The position numbers and the translations under genes were made by a program. From Eudromia elegans (Eukaryota > Chordata > Aves > Tinamiformes > Tinamidae), in the NCBI GenBank assembly GCA_003342815.1, contig PTEX01000207.1:250154-314153 (forward strand): DNA of 64,000 nucleotides, read 5' to 3'. This document shows, piece after piece, positions 1-10,938 of the stretch. The number at the start of each line of letters is the position of its first letter. The stretch's first letter is position 1. The notes beneath the pieces were generated by a model. That model was not told the origin of the DNA and searched no databases. It saw only the letters and a list, made by a program, of their open reading frames with translations.

Positions 1-180
1 AACCTCAGAATGGTCAGAAGTGAAGTTGATGAGAAAAATACTGCTATTGCTGAACTAAAGAATCAGCTCCAGACAAGCAACAAGCAAACCCTGGAACTTC
101 AGGGGTTGATTAATGATTTACAGAAAGAAAGGGAAAAATTGAGACAGGAAATTGAAAAATTCCAAAAGCAGGCTCTGGAG
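1..180 (+). CDS. DSP: Desmoplakin, 3' end of penultimate coding exon (partial)
   Basis: An open frame runs from base 1 and ends with codons for Gln-Ala-Leu-Glu directly before a GT donor (gag|gtattc). The 60 residues are a charged, heptad-like coiled coil containing ELQGLINDLQ and LRQEIEKFQKQALE, which I recognise from the C-terminal part of the desmoplakin rod. The rod makes desmoplakin a parallel dimer and separates the plakin domain, which binds plakoglobin and plakophilin at the junction, from the intermediate-filament-binding tail. The exon continues upstream of the window, so its start and the alternative donor known to give the short DSP II isoform are not visible. The reading frame joins the next exon in phase 0. 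The first ATG, at base 10, is internal and is not a translation start. Confidence 0.95.
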
Positions 181-1691
181 GTATTCACACATATTTTGAT
201 CCCGACTTTGCTGTCTCTCAGATTAATTAATTGCAGTGTCCATTTGAATCAACTTAATTCACACCTTGTTATTTTAAATTCACTGTACTTGTGACTAATA
301 GCCCTTTTTTGACCTCTCCCCTTGTTCGTTTTAAGCAGTAGGGCAACTTTTGTCCGCTTCTGCAGTCCCTTAACACCCTGGGAGCTACACTAGGGAGCCA
401 TAACCTGTCTAAATCATTCAGCTGAGCCTTGGCCTCAGGGTCTGCATCAGTCTCCACCACACCATCCTAGGGGGAAATGAGAGGATGTGGTGTACCACTG
501 TGCTTTAGCTGTACCCTGCCGGCTGCGGGCTTCTAAGGACTGTTCCACCAGGATGGCTTACAGCAGTCCTTTGAAGCTGATCTGAGTTGCATTGACAATT
601 AAACCAGCTCAAAAGTCCAGAAGCAACAAGCTATCAAGGTGCTGCTCAGCAGGGTAAAATGAGTCTTGGCTACATCTATGGATTAAAGGTGACATTTTCA
701 GCTGTACGTAAGAGACTTAAAGCCTAAATTTCATTGACTTGATGGGATTCCTGATCCTAAGTCACTTGCAAATTTTACCATCTGCCCTTATTTCCTTGTC
801 TTGAATCTTAGGCAATAGCCCAGAAAAGTAAAAGAAAAAAGTATTTTTTGTCTTTCTTCTGTCTAGTTTCTTGTCCAAAGAGCTTTTTCTGTATACACAA
901 GTGAGAACTTGTGAAAATATTTTGTTTTCCCTCTACCCTGTACAATCCTTTTCATTTTTCATTCCCATTTTCAGATACTATTTTTTATTCAATTTTTCTT
1001 TCCTTGATTTTCAAATCATAATGCTGATGAAAAAATAACATTAATGTTTAACATGATTTGATATCAGGACATGTATACATGCATGTATTGGCATGTATAC
1101 ATGCATATATTGGCATATATACTCATATTCAGTTTAACATGGATGACACACTTCTTTATTTGTGTTCGTGTGTATGTAACATATATGGAGACGTGAAATG
1201 AATTAAAACATAAAGCAACATTGATGAAATCTTTTGGAATAACATATGAAACTAATAGAAAAGAAGAAGAATGAGTTATGTATTTACTTTTTACACATTT
1301 TTGGCCTGTCTTTAGCTGACATAAATTGCCCCAAATCAGTAGGACTATGGCAGTGTGCATCTCCAGGCACTGGATTTTAATGCATCTTGAACATTCTGTG
1401 CAAATGTACAATAAGAAGTACTAAAAAGTTGTGAAGAAGTAAGTAAATCATCAGCAAATCAAGGCTGTGAGCAGTAGTATGCAATCTCTGTGGTACTAGA
1501 GATACTTTCATTGAAGGGACATTACAGATGTATCCATTGTCTTAGGTAAGCAACAGTAATGCTTAGGATGTCTTTTGCTATGTTAAATGACAGGCTAAAG
1601 AGCAATGTAAGTGGAGAGTGTAACTGCATTTTAAGTGGAGAGTATAAACCTAACTGTTCTCTCTTGGTTTATTTCTTCTTTTAAATTTTAG
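181..1691 (+). other. DSP: Last intron of DSP
   Basis: A phase-0 intron of 1511 bases. The donor is gag|gtattc. The acceptor follows a pyrimidine-rich stretch (about 1656-1690) and ends in tttag before gca-tcc-aat. The intron is AT-rich and holds no credible ORF or RNA gene. The one notable structure is a short 22-bp tandem repeat near 1071-1120. Confidence 0.9.
1071..1126. repeat. 22-bp tandem repeat with palindromic core, in DSP intron
   Basis: A 22-base unit starting atgtatacatgc and ending ttggc occurs at 1071-1092 and again at 1093-1114 with two changes, followed by a decayed partial third copy. Each unit contains the 12-base palindrome CATGTATACATG. Confidence 0.8.
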
Positions 1692-4600
1692 GCATCCAAT
1701 AGGATTCAAGAATCCAAAAATCAATATAGTCACATTATGCAAGAAAGAGAGACCTTGCTGATAAAAATGAGTGCTCTGGAGCAAGACAAAGCCAGGCTGC
1801 AGAGATTAGAAGAGGAACTGAACCGTGTGAAAGTTTCCTTGGAATCGGAGTGTCGTTTGAAGCAACGTTTGGAAAGTGAGAAACAGCAAATCCTGAATGA
1901 CCTCAACCAGTGGAAGAGCCAACACTCCCGAACAGAGGAATCCATTAGAAAGATTCAGTGTGAGAGGGAAAAGAGTGAGAGGGAGAAGAGTGCCCTGAGG
2001 AGTGAGATTGAAAGGCTGCAGATGGAGATTAAAAGGATTGAGGAGAGGTACAGGTGCAGACTGGAAGAGACTGCTGTCAAGAGCCAGTCAGAGTTGGAGT
2101 CTGAGCGTCTCAGGCTACAGAGAGAGATTGAGAAACTCAAGCAACGCCCATATGGGTCCCACAGGTCTACACAGACTGAAGAAGACTTTTGTATTGATGC
2201 CTCCAAGTTGCTGTTCAGTGGGCTTCGGAAGAAGATTACTGCAATGCAGCTGTACGAATGCCAACTGATAGACAAACTTACACTGGATAAACTCCTGAAG
2301 GGGCAGAGGTCAGTGGAAGAAGTTGCTGCTGACATTGAACCCTATCTCAAAGGAGCTGGGGCTATTGCAGGAGTGTCTTTGTCACCCAAACAGAAGTACT
2401 CATTCGTTGAAGCCAAACGGAATCAGCTCATTACACCAGAAAATGCAGTCCTCCTTTTAGAAGCCCAGGCAGCAACAGGAGGTGTGATAGATCCACACCG
2501 AAATGAGATATTAACAGTGGATAGTGCTATTGCCAGAGATCTGATTGACTTTGATGACAGAGAACAAATTTATACAGCAGAAAAGGCTATCACAGGATTT
2601 AAAGACCCCTTCTCAGGTAAAACTGTGCCAGTGTCTGAAGCCATCAAGAAAAACCTGGTTGACAGAGAAACTGGGATTCGTCTGCTTGAAGCTCAGTTGG
2701 CTGTGGGAGGAATCGTTGATCCTGTCAACAGTGTTTTCCTTCCCAAGGACATAGCTTTATCTCGTGGGTTGATTGACAAAGACCTGTACAGGATCCTGAA
2801 CAACTGCCAAAGTTCTACAAAGAACTTTATTGATCCCACCACCAAAAAGGCCGTCACTTACATGCAGCTGAAAGAAAAATGCAGGATTGAGCCGCACACT
2901 GGTTTGCTCCTTCTCCCAGTGCAGAAGAGAAGTATGTCATTCCAAGGGATCAGGCAGCCTGTCTCAGCTGATGCACTCTTTGAAGCTGGAATTATTAAGG
3001 AATCAACAAGAAATGACTTGGAAAGAGGTGCAATTACAGTAGAAGAAGTGAGTGAGAGAATTATTGATTTCCTTCAGGGCTCCAGCTGTATTGCTGGTAT
3101 CTACAATGAAGCTACTAAAGAGAAACTTGGCATTTACCAGGCAATGAAGATAGGTTTGGTTAGACCAGGGACAGCCCTTGAACTCCTAGAAGCCCAGGCA
3201 GCCACAGGGTTCATAGTGGATCCTGTCAGCAATGCAAGGTTGCCTGTTGAAGAAGCTTACAAAAGAGGCCTTGTTGGAATTGAATTTAAAGAGAAACTTC
3301 TCTCTGCTGAAAGAGCTGTCACTGGGTACAAAGACCCAGAAACTGGCAACATCATTTCTCTGTTCCAAGCAATGAACAAAGAGCTCATTGAGAGAGGCCA
3401 TGGCATTCGTTTGCTGGAGGCCCAAATTGCTACTGGAGGAATCATTGACCCCAAGGAAAGCTACCGCTTGCCGGTGGAGACAGCCTACAAGCGTGGCTAC
3501 TTCAATGAGGAACTCAACCTGATTCTCAGTGATCCAAGTGATGATACCAAAGGATTTTTTGATCCCAATACAGAGGAGAACTTAACCTACTTGCAACTGA
3601 AAGACAGATGCATAAAGGATGAAGCAACAGGGCTCTGCCTCCTACCCCTGAGAGAAAAGAAGAAGGTGGTGCACACTTCACAGAAGAATACGCTAAGGAA
3701 ACGACGGGTAGTCATTGTAGATCCAGAAACAAACAGGGAGATGTCAGTGCAGGAGGCATACAGCAAAGGCCTCATAGATTATGATACCTATACAGAACTA
3801 GCTGAACAGGAATGTGAGTGGGAAGAAATAACTATCACAGGATCAGATGGCAGCAGTAGAGTAGTTCTTGTTGACAGAAAAACAGGTAGCCAGTATGACA
3901 TACAAGATGCTATTGACAAAGGTCTGGTTGAGAGGAAGTTTTTTGACCAGTACCGTTCTGGCAGTCTAAGTCTTACGCAGTTCGCAGACATGATCTCCTG
4001 CCGCAATGGTACCGATGAAGTGTTCCGGCATGAGTCAGTAACTCGGTCACCCACAGTGCTGAGCGTCAGGAGTTCTTCCTCATTGATACGGAGTGGTTCT
4101 TTCTCGGAGACCCCAGAGGAATGTAGTCCCATTGCAGCCATATTTGACACAGAAAACTTGGAGAAAATCTCCATTTCAGAAGCTATACAACGGGGCATCG
4201 TGGATAGCATCACTGGGCAGCGGCTGCTTGAAGCCCAGGCTTGCACAGGGGGTATAATATGCCCTACCACAGGCCAGAGGCTTTCGCTTCAGGAAGCCGT
4301 CAGCCAGGGCATCATCGATCAGGATATGGCCACACGGCTCAAGCCAGCCCAGAAGGCCTACCTAGGGTTTGAAGGCATAAAGGGTGGGCGCAAGAGAATG
4401 TCAGCAGCTGAAGCGGTGAAAGAAAAGTGGTTGCCTTATGAGGCTGGGCAGCGGTTCCTTGAATTCCAGTACCTCACTGGAGGCCTTGTGGACCCAGAAG
4501 TGCGTGGAAGAATAAGCACTGAAGAAGCCATTAGGAATGGATTGATTGATGGCCGAGCTGCTCAGAAATTGCAAGACACTAGCAGCTATCCTAAAATTCT

Positions 4601-4886
4601 GACCTGCCCCAAGACCAAGCTGAAAATATCCTACAAAGATGCAATGAATCGGTCAATGGTGGAGGATATCACTGGGCTCAAACTCTTGGAAGCAGCCTCT
4701 GTTTCATCTAAAGGCATATCCAGCCCCTATAACGTCTCTTCAGCACCCGGCTCGCGTTCTGGTTCTCGCTCTGGCTCACGTTCAGGCTCACGCAGTGGAT
4801 CTAGGAGGGGAAGTTTTGATGCATCAGCAACCTCTTCATATTCTTACTCATACTCAACCTTCAGCAGTGGGTCTGTTGGGCGCTAG
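1692..4886 (+). CDS. DSP: Desmoplakin, terminal coding exon (rod end, plakin repeat domains A-C, GSR tail)
   Basis: This exon encodes 1064 residues in frame with the previous exon and stops at TAG 4884-4886. Counting from the Met at 1737, residues 1-135 end the coiled-coil rod. Residues about 156-395, 405-640 and 795-985 are plakin repeat domains A, B and C, with repeated LLEAQxATGG(I/V)(I/V)DP motifs and the block [12 protein letters not shown]. These domains bind keratin, desmin and vimentin filaments at the desmosomal plaque. Between B and C lies the linker [13 protein letters not shown]. The tail (about 1005-1026) is four GSRS units followed by GSRRGS. Its last serine corresponds to human Ser2849, whose phosphorylation weakens filament binding and which lies in the arginine-methylated, GSK3-phosphorylated tail. 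Identity to human DSP recalled from memory is very high. No break or missing block is seen except a shorter linker before domain C. Confidence 0.98.
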   Translation, partial: ASNRIQESKNQYSHIMQERETLLIKMSALEQDKARLQRLEEELNRVKVSLESECRLKQRLESEKQQILNDLNQWKSQHSRTEESIRKIQCEREKSEREKSALRSEIERLQMEIKRIEERYRCRLEETAVKSQSELESERLRLQREIEKLKQRPYGSHRSTQTEEDFCIDASKLLFSGLRKKITAMQLYECQLIDKLTLDKLLKGQRSVEEVAADIEPYLKGAGAIAGVSLSPKQKYSFVEAKRNQLITPENAVLLLEAQAATGGVIDPHRNEILTVDSAIARDLIDFDDREQIYTAEKAITGFKDPFSGKTVPVSEAIKKNLVDRETGIRLLEAQLAVGGIVDPVNSVFLPKDIALSRGLIDKDLYRILNNCQSSTKNFIDPTTKKAVTYMQLKEKCRIEPHTGLLLLPVQKRSMSFQGIRQPVSADALFEAGIIKESTRNDLERGAITVEEVSERIIDFLQGSSCIAGIYNEATKEKLGIYQAMKIGLVRPGTALELLEAQAATGFIVDPVSNARLPVEEAYKRGLVGIEFKEKLLSAERAVTGYKDPETGNIISLFQAMNKELIERGHGIRLLEAQIATGGIIDPKESYRLPVETAYKRGYFNEELNLILSDPSDDTKGFFDPNTEENLTYLQLKDRCIKDEATGLCLLPLREKKKVVHTSQKNTLRKRRVVIVDPETNREMSVQEAYSKGLIDYDTYTELAEQECEWEEITITGSDGSSRVVLVDRKTGSQYDIQDAIDKGLVERKFFDQYRSGSLSLTQFADMISCRNGTDEVFRHESVTRSPTVLSVRSSSSLIRSGSFSETPEECSPIAAIFDTENLEKISISEAIQRGIVDSITGQRLLEAQACTGGIICPTTGQRLSLQEAVSQGIIDQDMATRLKPAQKAYLGFEGIKGGRKRMSAAEAVKEKWLPYEAGQRFLEFQYLTGGLVDPEVRGRISTEEAIRNGLIDGRAAQKLQDTSSYPKILTCPKTKLKISYKDAMNRSMVEDITGLKLLEAASVSSKGISSPYNVSSAPGSRSGSRSGSRSGSRSGSRRGSFDASATSSYSYSYSTFSSGSVGR
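4743..4814 (+). repeat. DSP: Coding GSRS repeat of the desmoplakin tail
   Basis: Four Gly-Ser-Arg-Ser units and one Gly-Ser-Arg-Arg unit, encoded by 12-base repeats with varied synonymous codons (ggc-tcg-cgt-tct, ggt-tct-cgc-tct and so on). The varied codons indicate protein-level conservation rather than recent slippage. This is the regulatory tail that controls filament attachment by phosphorylation and arginine methylation in mammals. Human DSP, as I remember it, has one more unit. Confidence 0.85.
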
Positions 4887-5044
4887 TGATAAGCAAGGGA
4901 ATGCATCTGCATTTGGTATCATTTAGGCTAGTCTGTATCTCTTTTCCTGAGACAACAACAAAACAACCCAAAGCAAAACCCAAACCAATCTTGTTTGTGG
5001 TTCCTATTTTTATTTACTTATGCAAAGTCACTTTGCTGGAAAAA

Positions 5045-5050
5045 AATAAA
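5045..5050 (+). terminator. DSP: Proximal poly(A) signal AATAAA of DSP
   Basis: AATAAA lies about 160 bases after the stop codon in an A-rich context (aaaaaataaatat). It may give a short 3'UTR isoform. Transcript data are needed to know whether it is used. Confidence 0.5.
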
Positions 5051-5629
5051 TATATGGCCAAAACAAATCCCATTTGGGTGTGTTTAACTACAGTTCCAAA
5101 AAGAAAAAGAAAAATGTAAAATGCTTGAATGCAAATTTGTGTGGTAAAGATTATGGGACACAAAAGTTCTTATTTGAGAGTTTCAGTTGCCATTTTCTTT
5201 TAGTATTTGGAATTTTTAATCAGTCTTCTGTATATTTTAAACATTCTGTCATTTGCCTTCTGTTATCTGTAACTGTCAACCCATAAGGTGATAACTGAAG
5301 TTTGAAAGTCTTGCGGTAGTTACTTTTTTTTCCCATTTAGGCCTTTTCAATATACTATTAAGAAGAAAATATTAAGAGTGTGGACAGAAAATATCTTTTC
5401 TACTGGTTTGGAACCTATGATGTAACGTGAAAAGGTCTGTCTTCTTCCAGAGATACTCTGCTTTTCTATGTTTGACTATTCATTTTCTTACATATAGCTT
5501 GATGGATACTAAGGACTATTATTAGCTGGGCTTTTGTTTTACTACTACCTACAAGTATTTTCTACTATTTTGCTTAATTTCCATGTAACAAAATGAAAAA
5601 CTAACTGCACCAAGTCAGCTATTCTGGGC

Positions 5630-5635
5630 AATAAA
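5630..5635 (+). terminator. DSP: Distal poly(A) signal AATAAA of DSP
   Basis: CAATAAAC lies about 745 bases after the stop, followed by a T-rich and then GT-containing stretch (cttgttatgtgctt) that can serve as the downstream element. This is the most likely main 3' end of DSP. Confidence 0.65.
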
Positions 5636-5655
5636 CTTTTAAAGTTTTAAAATAC

Positions 5656-8600
5656 TTGTTATGTGCTTATTAAATTTGGCTATGGACACTTTAGGACCGG
5701 AGTGTTAGAGAAAGAACAATTATGTTAAAGAAGTACCAGGTACTGGTTTTGTCATAAAAAACCACTGTACAAGCCCACCGCTTTTCATGGTCCACCATGT
5801 TTATGAATATGGACACCCAGTTCTGTGTTTTCTGTAGAAACATGAAGATTGCATCGATTTGTTGAACTTTAGAAGCAGAAAGCCACTTTCCAGAGTTGGT
5901 TGCAGCTGTGACGGTGACCTGAATCTTCTGTTCATGATCCAGCCTCTGGTCTCCACAGTTGCAGGAGACTTGAGTCAGATTCTTGCTTAGGTGTTAATAT
6001 GACTTGTTAAATGATCAGTTGAGCAGAACCTCATGCCTGGGCTTGGTGAGAGAGAAGGACCTTTCAAAAGTCATTCATGTTCTGCAGTGTCCAGTGTGTT
6101 CCTTGGTGGCTCCTGAAACCCAGGGTTCGGAAAATGTTTGGGAAGGAAGTGTGCGGGGGGGTGTGTGAGAGAGAGAGAGATGCTGTCGTTTTGTGAGCTC
6201 TGCATAGGTGATATAGGTGGTCATCCCACTGGCCCTATTTGTCTGGTGTCTGTCCCGGCCTGAGAAAATGGACCAGTCCTTGGTGACCACAGGATTGCAG
6301 GGTACAAGCATGGTCTGAAGCCTCTTCAGCCACCATGAATGTTCCTCGGGCAGAGCAGAGCATGCTTTATAGAGACATAGGGAGACTCCCCTCCTCTCCC
6401 TTTCACAGCACAGTGCAGGTAGCGCTGGGTAGGAATTATGCTGCTAGCAGTTTGGTCACTTACAAGGGTTAATTTGGTTAGAGGTATCTGCCAGGTCAGA
6501 GCTTCAATGAAAAGCTAATAGGGCCACTTCAATACCCAAAATAAATTCTTCCTCTAAGAACTTGGAAGCATTGTCTGAGGGACCTACCTGCTTTTAGCCA
6601 TATACCGTGTAAGAACTTCAGCTGCTCTGAATTTTATCATTACCTATGGATAGAAGAAGCTAGTAGACACAAATGTTAAGCACTGTTTATTTCTGCAGCA
6701 ATTTCCCCTTCACTGGGCTGAGGGATGGGATGGGTTTTAGTAATTTTGTCTCCAGCAGCTGAAGTGAGGCTTCTAAAGCGTAGCTTCAGAGCTGTACAGC
6801 TGTAGTTGATTAGCTGTGCTGCAGGAAGATCCAGTTTCTGAATAGCTTTGTGACTGCTAGGGAGAGGCAGCTCTGTAAAAATCACTATTTTCTTTACTTA
6901 AATGCTGTTTCAGTAGTGTTAAGTGGCTGCTAGATTCATTATTGGAGAAAATTCTGCTGTTGGGTGCACTCTTGAATGGACAGGACACATGTGCTCACAC
7001 CTGTTCCCCAGCTGTGCTTGCAGTTTGCATGGGATATCCCTGGTGTCTCTGTGGGTTGTTCAAAGCTCCATCTCTGCATGTTGCCTCATACTGCTGGATC
7101 AACTGTCTCATGCTGACAGCCTGCATGTAAGAGCATCTCAGATCATGGTGACACTGCGTTCTCCATGCACACTCCTGCATCAGACAGTAGTATGGTAAGA
7201 GACTCCAGGGTGGCCTGAAAGGGCCAGAAGTTGTTGAACAAAAGGGCTGCCTAAGACCTGAGTGGCAGATGAAACAGGTGGTTGGTAAATCAGGGGTGCT
7301 AAAGAGAGAAGTATGAGGTTTTTCTCTGTAATAAAACGGTGCTGAAGAAGAGGCTAAGGGAGAACCTCTTTCCTGGAGCTGGAGTTAGCACTACACCAGG
7401 TTGCAGCTGCTTGAGCAAGCAGAGAGGCACAGCAGGTAAAGGTACCAGGTGGGGAGGATGCTGTGGAGCTGGGGGAGGCAGGTTGGAGACAGAGTCCCAT
7501 GCCTGTGGGCTAAGAGAGCAGTACCTGGGGTTTTAAGAGTTCATAGGGTGGTCTGGTGGGGGCTTGGAGGTGAGCCTCCCACCTGTTCTTGGGGTAGGAT
7601 GTTCACAGACTGGAGCTCTTTTGTAAGAAACTTGAGAAGAACTTTGTACATCTTTGTAAGAAAAAGACAACTCTGAACAACATCTGCTATTGAAAGGATA
7701 ATTCCTTTGGTATTGAAAACTTGAAGTAAAATTGATCTAGCTGGTGACTGTCAGCACTTCCCTCTGCAGGAGGAGTACTGGATTAAGTGTATTCCTGAGC
7801 AGCCCTGTGGTTTGGGAAAAACCTATGTTTGTTGGTCCTCTACTTCCTCCTGTGCTTTGGGCAGGTCATGCTGACCCTGTTCAATGACAAACTGTGAGCC
7901 TGCATGTGCTCAGCTCCTATGACTGAGTTGGGCCAGTGTGGAGAGTTAGGAGTCCTGCCTCTGTCCATTGTTTTTGACCCTAGACTTGCAGAGCAGATTG
8001 AGAAAAGCCCATAGGAAGCAGTAGAGCTCTTAAATCCTCTTTGTTTCTGACCTTGCTGTAGAGGCTACTAGCAAAGGCACAGATTAGTGTTAAATCCGAG
8101 GCAGACCTGTGATATGCCCACCACCCTGCAGGGAAAACTGGATTTTGATAAAACCAGCTGTTCTGAATGACTCCTCAAGCATCCCAGGTGCCTGGTGTAC
8201 CCCAGTTACAGCTGGACTTGAATGGATCAAGACGTGACTATCATTCATGCAGTTAGAGCTAGGCTGCTTTTGCAGTGCGTTTCTTAGGGACTGAGAGTTA
8301 CAGGCAAGGACACCATCTTGCAGGTTTAAGCAACAGAGCGAGAGGAATGAAATGGCAACCTTAAGAAAAACAGCCTGAGCTCCCAAGAGGATCTGGGAAA
8401 TAGCACGGTGAAGGAGGAGATGAGATGAGACATGCTTCTGGTCCAGGTGGATCGCAGGGTGCCTTTTCTGTCTCTGCAGTGGAGTCAAGGAAACCCCTGG
8501 GGCCAGATATTGCAGAAACACCTTCCACTCTTTGGACTAGCTGGGCCAGTGGGGCTGCCTTCCCATTTCTGTCAGGGGATGTTTGAAGGGAAAAACAGCA

Positions 8601-10711
8601 ATGAAAAGGAGAGCAAAGACTCCTTCTTGCTTTTGTTACTTATCCACCTCCTCCATCCACCTCTTTGTCTGCACATACCTGTGACAACTGTCAGCTCCAA
8701 TATTTCTGGACGAATGAGTTATATATCTCCAAGTGTCATTATTTGCTCTGAACTTCTCCTGCTGATGTTTGCATAATGTGTTTTTGCAAAGTTGGATGAT
8801 AGATGAGAGAGCTTGTCACTTTTGTTTGCTAGTTTTTTGCACAGTGGCCTGTCTGGGGAGCGATCTTGCTGCAGAGATAAGTCCTCATAATTCTGTGTGA
8901 ATTCCAGCTACCTGGCCTCTCTAACTCCCAAGAGCCAGATTTTCTCAGGCAGGTGATTCATCCCAGGCATATAGAAATACTCACTCAGAGCTCTGCAGAA
9001 TGCCAGGCTTTTGAAATAGCTGCTTTGACTGTCTAACTGTAGCTACTGCTCTCCTCGCCCAGCATGTTTTGATTACATGGTCAAATACTCACAATACCTT
9101 TGTGCTTTGAGAATACTTCCCCATTCAAAAGTAATCATATATATGCACAGATCAAGGCAGTTTGAGAGGAACTGGGTTAGAAGAACAAGTCTCTGGCTAG
9201 AACAGTCATGGGTTGTGAGTCCTCAAAATGCTATTTTGCCTTTTGTTGTCACCTGAGATGCAGGGATTTCCTTGCCTCATTCCCTGATCCTTGGGGTCTT
9301 ACCCTTACTTGTTACTCTACCTCTAGACCGTGGTATATTGATTTATTTCTGATGCACTGGGAATAAATACTTTCCCTCAAAAATGCTAAGCTGGACAAGA
9401 GTTGTAGTTGTTGCATGCACAGCTGTGCAATGCCCCCCCCTAACAAGGTAGGTACAGCCAGCATATGCAGAGCTGGAGGTTTAGTGCTTTTTCTTGAGGT
9501 ATCTGTAGCTAAGACTGAACACACAATGGTACCGGAAATCCTGGATGGGGCACAAATGTACATGACCTCCTACACCCTCCTTACTGGATGTGGATTCAAC
9601 CCTGGCTAAAAGCTTTCCATAGCAATGACACAGAGAGTACGACTGGAAATGGTATTTTTCTCCCCAGGCTTTTGTCTTATTGAAATGGGCACCATAATTA
9701 AAAAAGATCATGTACTTGTCCTCTGTCTCCTCTGTCCCTGTCATCAGACTGTCAAGGAGCAACCAGAAGTAGTAAAAAATGGTTTTACAAGGATCAGAAA
9801 TTACTGGTTACGTGGACTTCAAAGAGCACAGGTTCCACCTTTGATCCAGCATCCCTTTGTCTCTTTCTTTTACAGTATCACCCTGTAAAAGAGGGAGTCC
9901 AGCTCAATGATCTCACTCGTTCTCTTCATATAGATTTTTATTGCTTGGATCAGAAGGAATAGAATATATGAGCCTGCAGGCCCAGCTGTGTGTGAGTGTT
10001 ACCAGTGCTGCACTAGGAGGAGTCCTGGGAAAGAATCTGATACTGTGTTGGAAATTGTTTTTTCTAGTGGTTTCAGTACAAAGGGAGGCTGGAGATCATG
10101 TGTCCCATGGACCTTTTCTTATTGATCTGCTGTGTGCTCTATGGGAGGTCACCAAAACACACTCTAACATTTTTCCTTGTCTCTACAACAGAAATCAATT
10201 TTGTAGGAGGGTGTATGAAATAAACCTGCAGGGAGCACCACCCTCATCTTCCTGCAAGTTGAAAACATCTGGGGTCATTCGTTTCTGGGAAAGGACACTT
10301 AACAGTAATAAGCTCTGATCCAGTTTCACTACACGGTTAAGGTGAATCTTAAGAGTTTAATCTTGTCACGGCATATGGAAATTTTTTTTTAGTTCTGGGG
10401 AAAAAAAAACCTAAAAAATTGTATTTCTAACTCATTTTTACAGCAGGCCTGAGTGGCAGGAAAGGGGAAGCTTAGAATGAATCAGGAATAGCCAAGAATA
10501 TTTCTGGATTATGTGTGTGGAAAGTCTCCCAGTGTAATCGTATTAAAAAAAGAGGGAAAGAGGAAGGAAGCAAGCAAAGCAGTCTTTGAAAATCGTTTGG
10601 AGTTCTTTAGCTACTCCTAAAAATTTTGGCCAAGTTTTTAGCTGTAAAATCTTTGGTATTGATGGAAGGTAAAGCCCTGGAAGATGCTGTCTTTTCCTAT
10701 TGTGTAGGTCC
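5656..10711. other. Intergenic, no gene seen
   Basis: About 5 kb downstream of DSP. Open frames on both strands are short and without recognisable domains. The only distinct structure is the G7/(GT)n/(GA)n tract at 6151-6181. I looked here for SNRNP48, which follows DSP at once in human, and recognised no exon and no CpG island. Confidence 0.65.
6151..6181. repeat. Compound microsatellite G7-(GT)n-(GA)7
   Basis: A run of seven G is followed directly by gtgtgtg and then seven GA units. Confidence 0.85.
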
Positions 10712-10938
10712 CTCCCCTTTCCTCCCCTTCTCCCTTTCCTCCCCTTCTCCCTTTCCTCCCCTTCTCCCTTTCCTCCCCTTCTCCCTTTCCTCCCCTTCTC
10801 CCTTTCCTCCCCTTCTCCCTTGCCTCCCCTTCTCCCTTGCCTCCCCTTCTCCCTTGCCTCCCCTTCTNCCTCCCCTTCTCCCTTGCCTCCCCTTCTCCCT
10901 TGCCTCCCCTTCTCCCTTGCCTCCCCTTCTTTCTCTCT
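10712..10938. repeat. 17-bp pyrimidine minisatellite with two unit variants
   Basis: Tandem units of 17 bases, all pyrimidine on the plus strand except one G in variant B. Five perfect copies of variant A (ccctttcctccccttct) start at 10732, 10749, 10766, 10783 and 10800. Six copies of variant B (cccttgcctccccttct) start at 10817, 10834, 10851, 10880, 10897 and 10914. A single N at 10868 and a unit shortened to 11 bases interrupt the B block, probably an assembly joint. The proline- and glycine-rich ORFs across it are by-products of the repeat. Confidence 0.95.

Larger units (their letters stand above)
4887..5655 (+). other. DSP: DSP 3' untranslated region
   Basis: AT-rich non-coding sequence between the DSP stop codon and the second of two canonical poly(A) signals. 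The short ORFs it contains have no family resemblance. The 3' end is inferred from the signal at 5630 and a cleavage site expected 10-30 bases beyond it. Confidence 0.7.

Noticed and set aside
7330-7450. Stretch faintly like the CR1 internal 3' coding part
   Set aside because: Only a few short words agree, and no CR1 tail follows.
8090-8521. 143-codon minus-strand open frame
   Set aside because: No recognisable domain, no codon bias and no splice context. Length is compatible with chance in this composition.
9941-10318. 125-codon plus-strand open frame
   Set aside because: The translation looks random and resembles no protein family.
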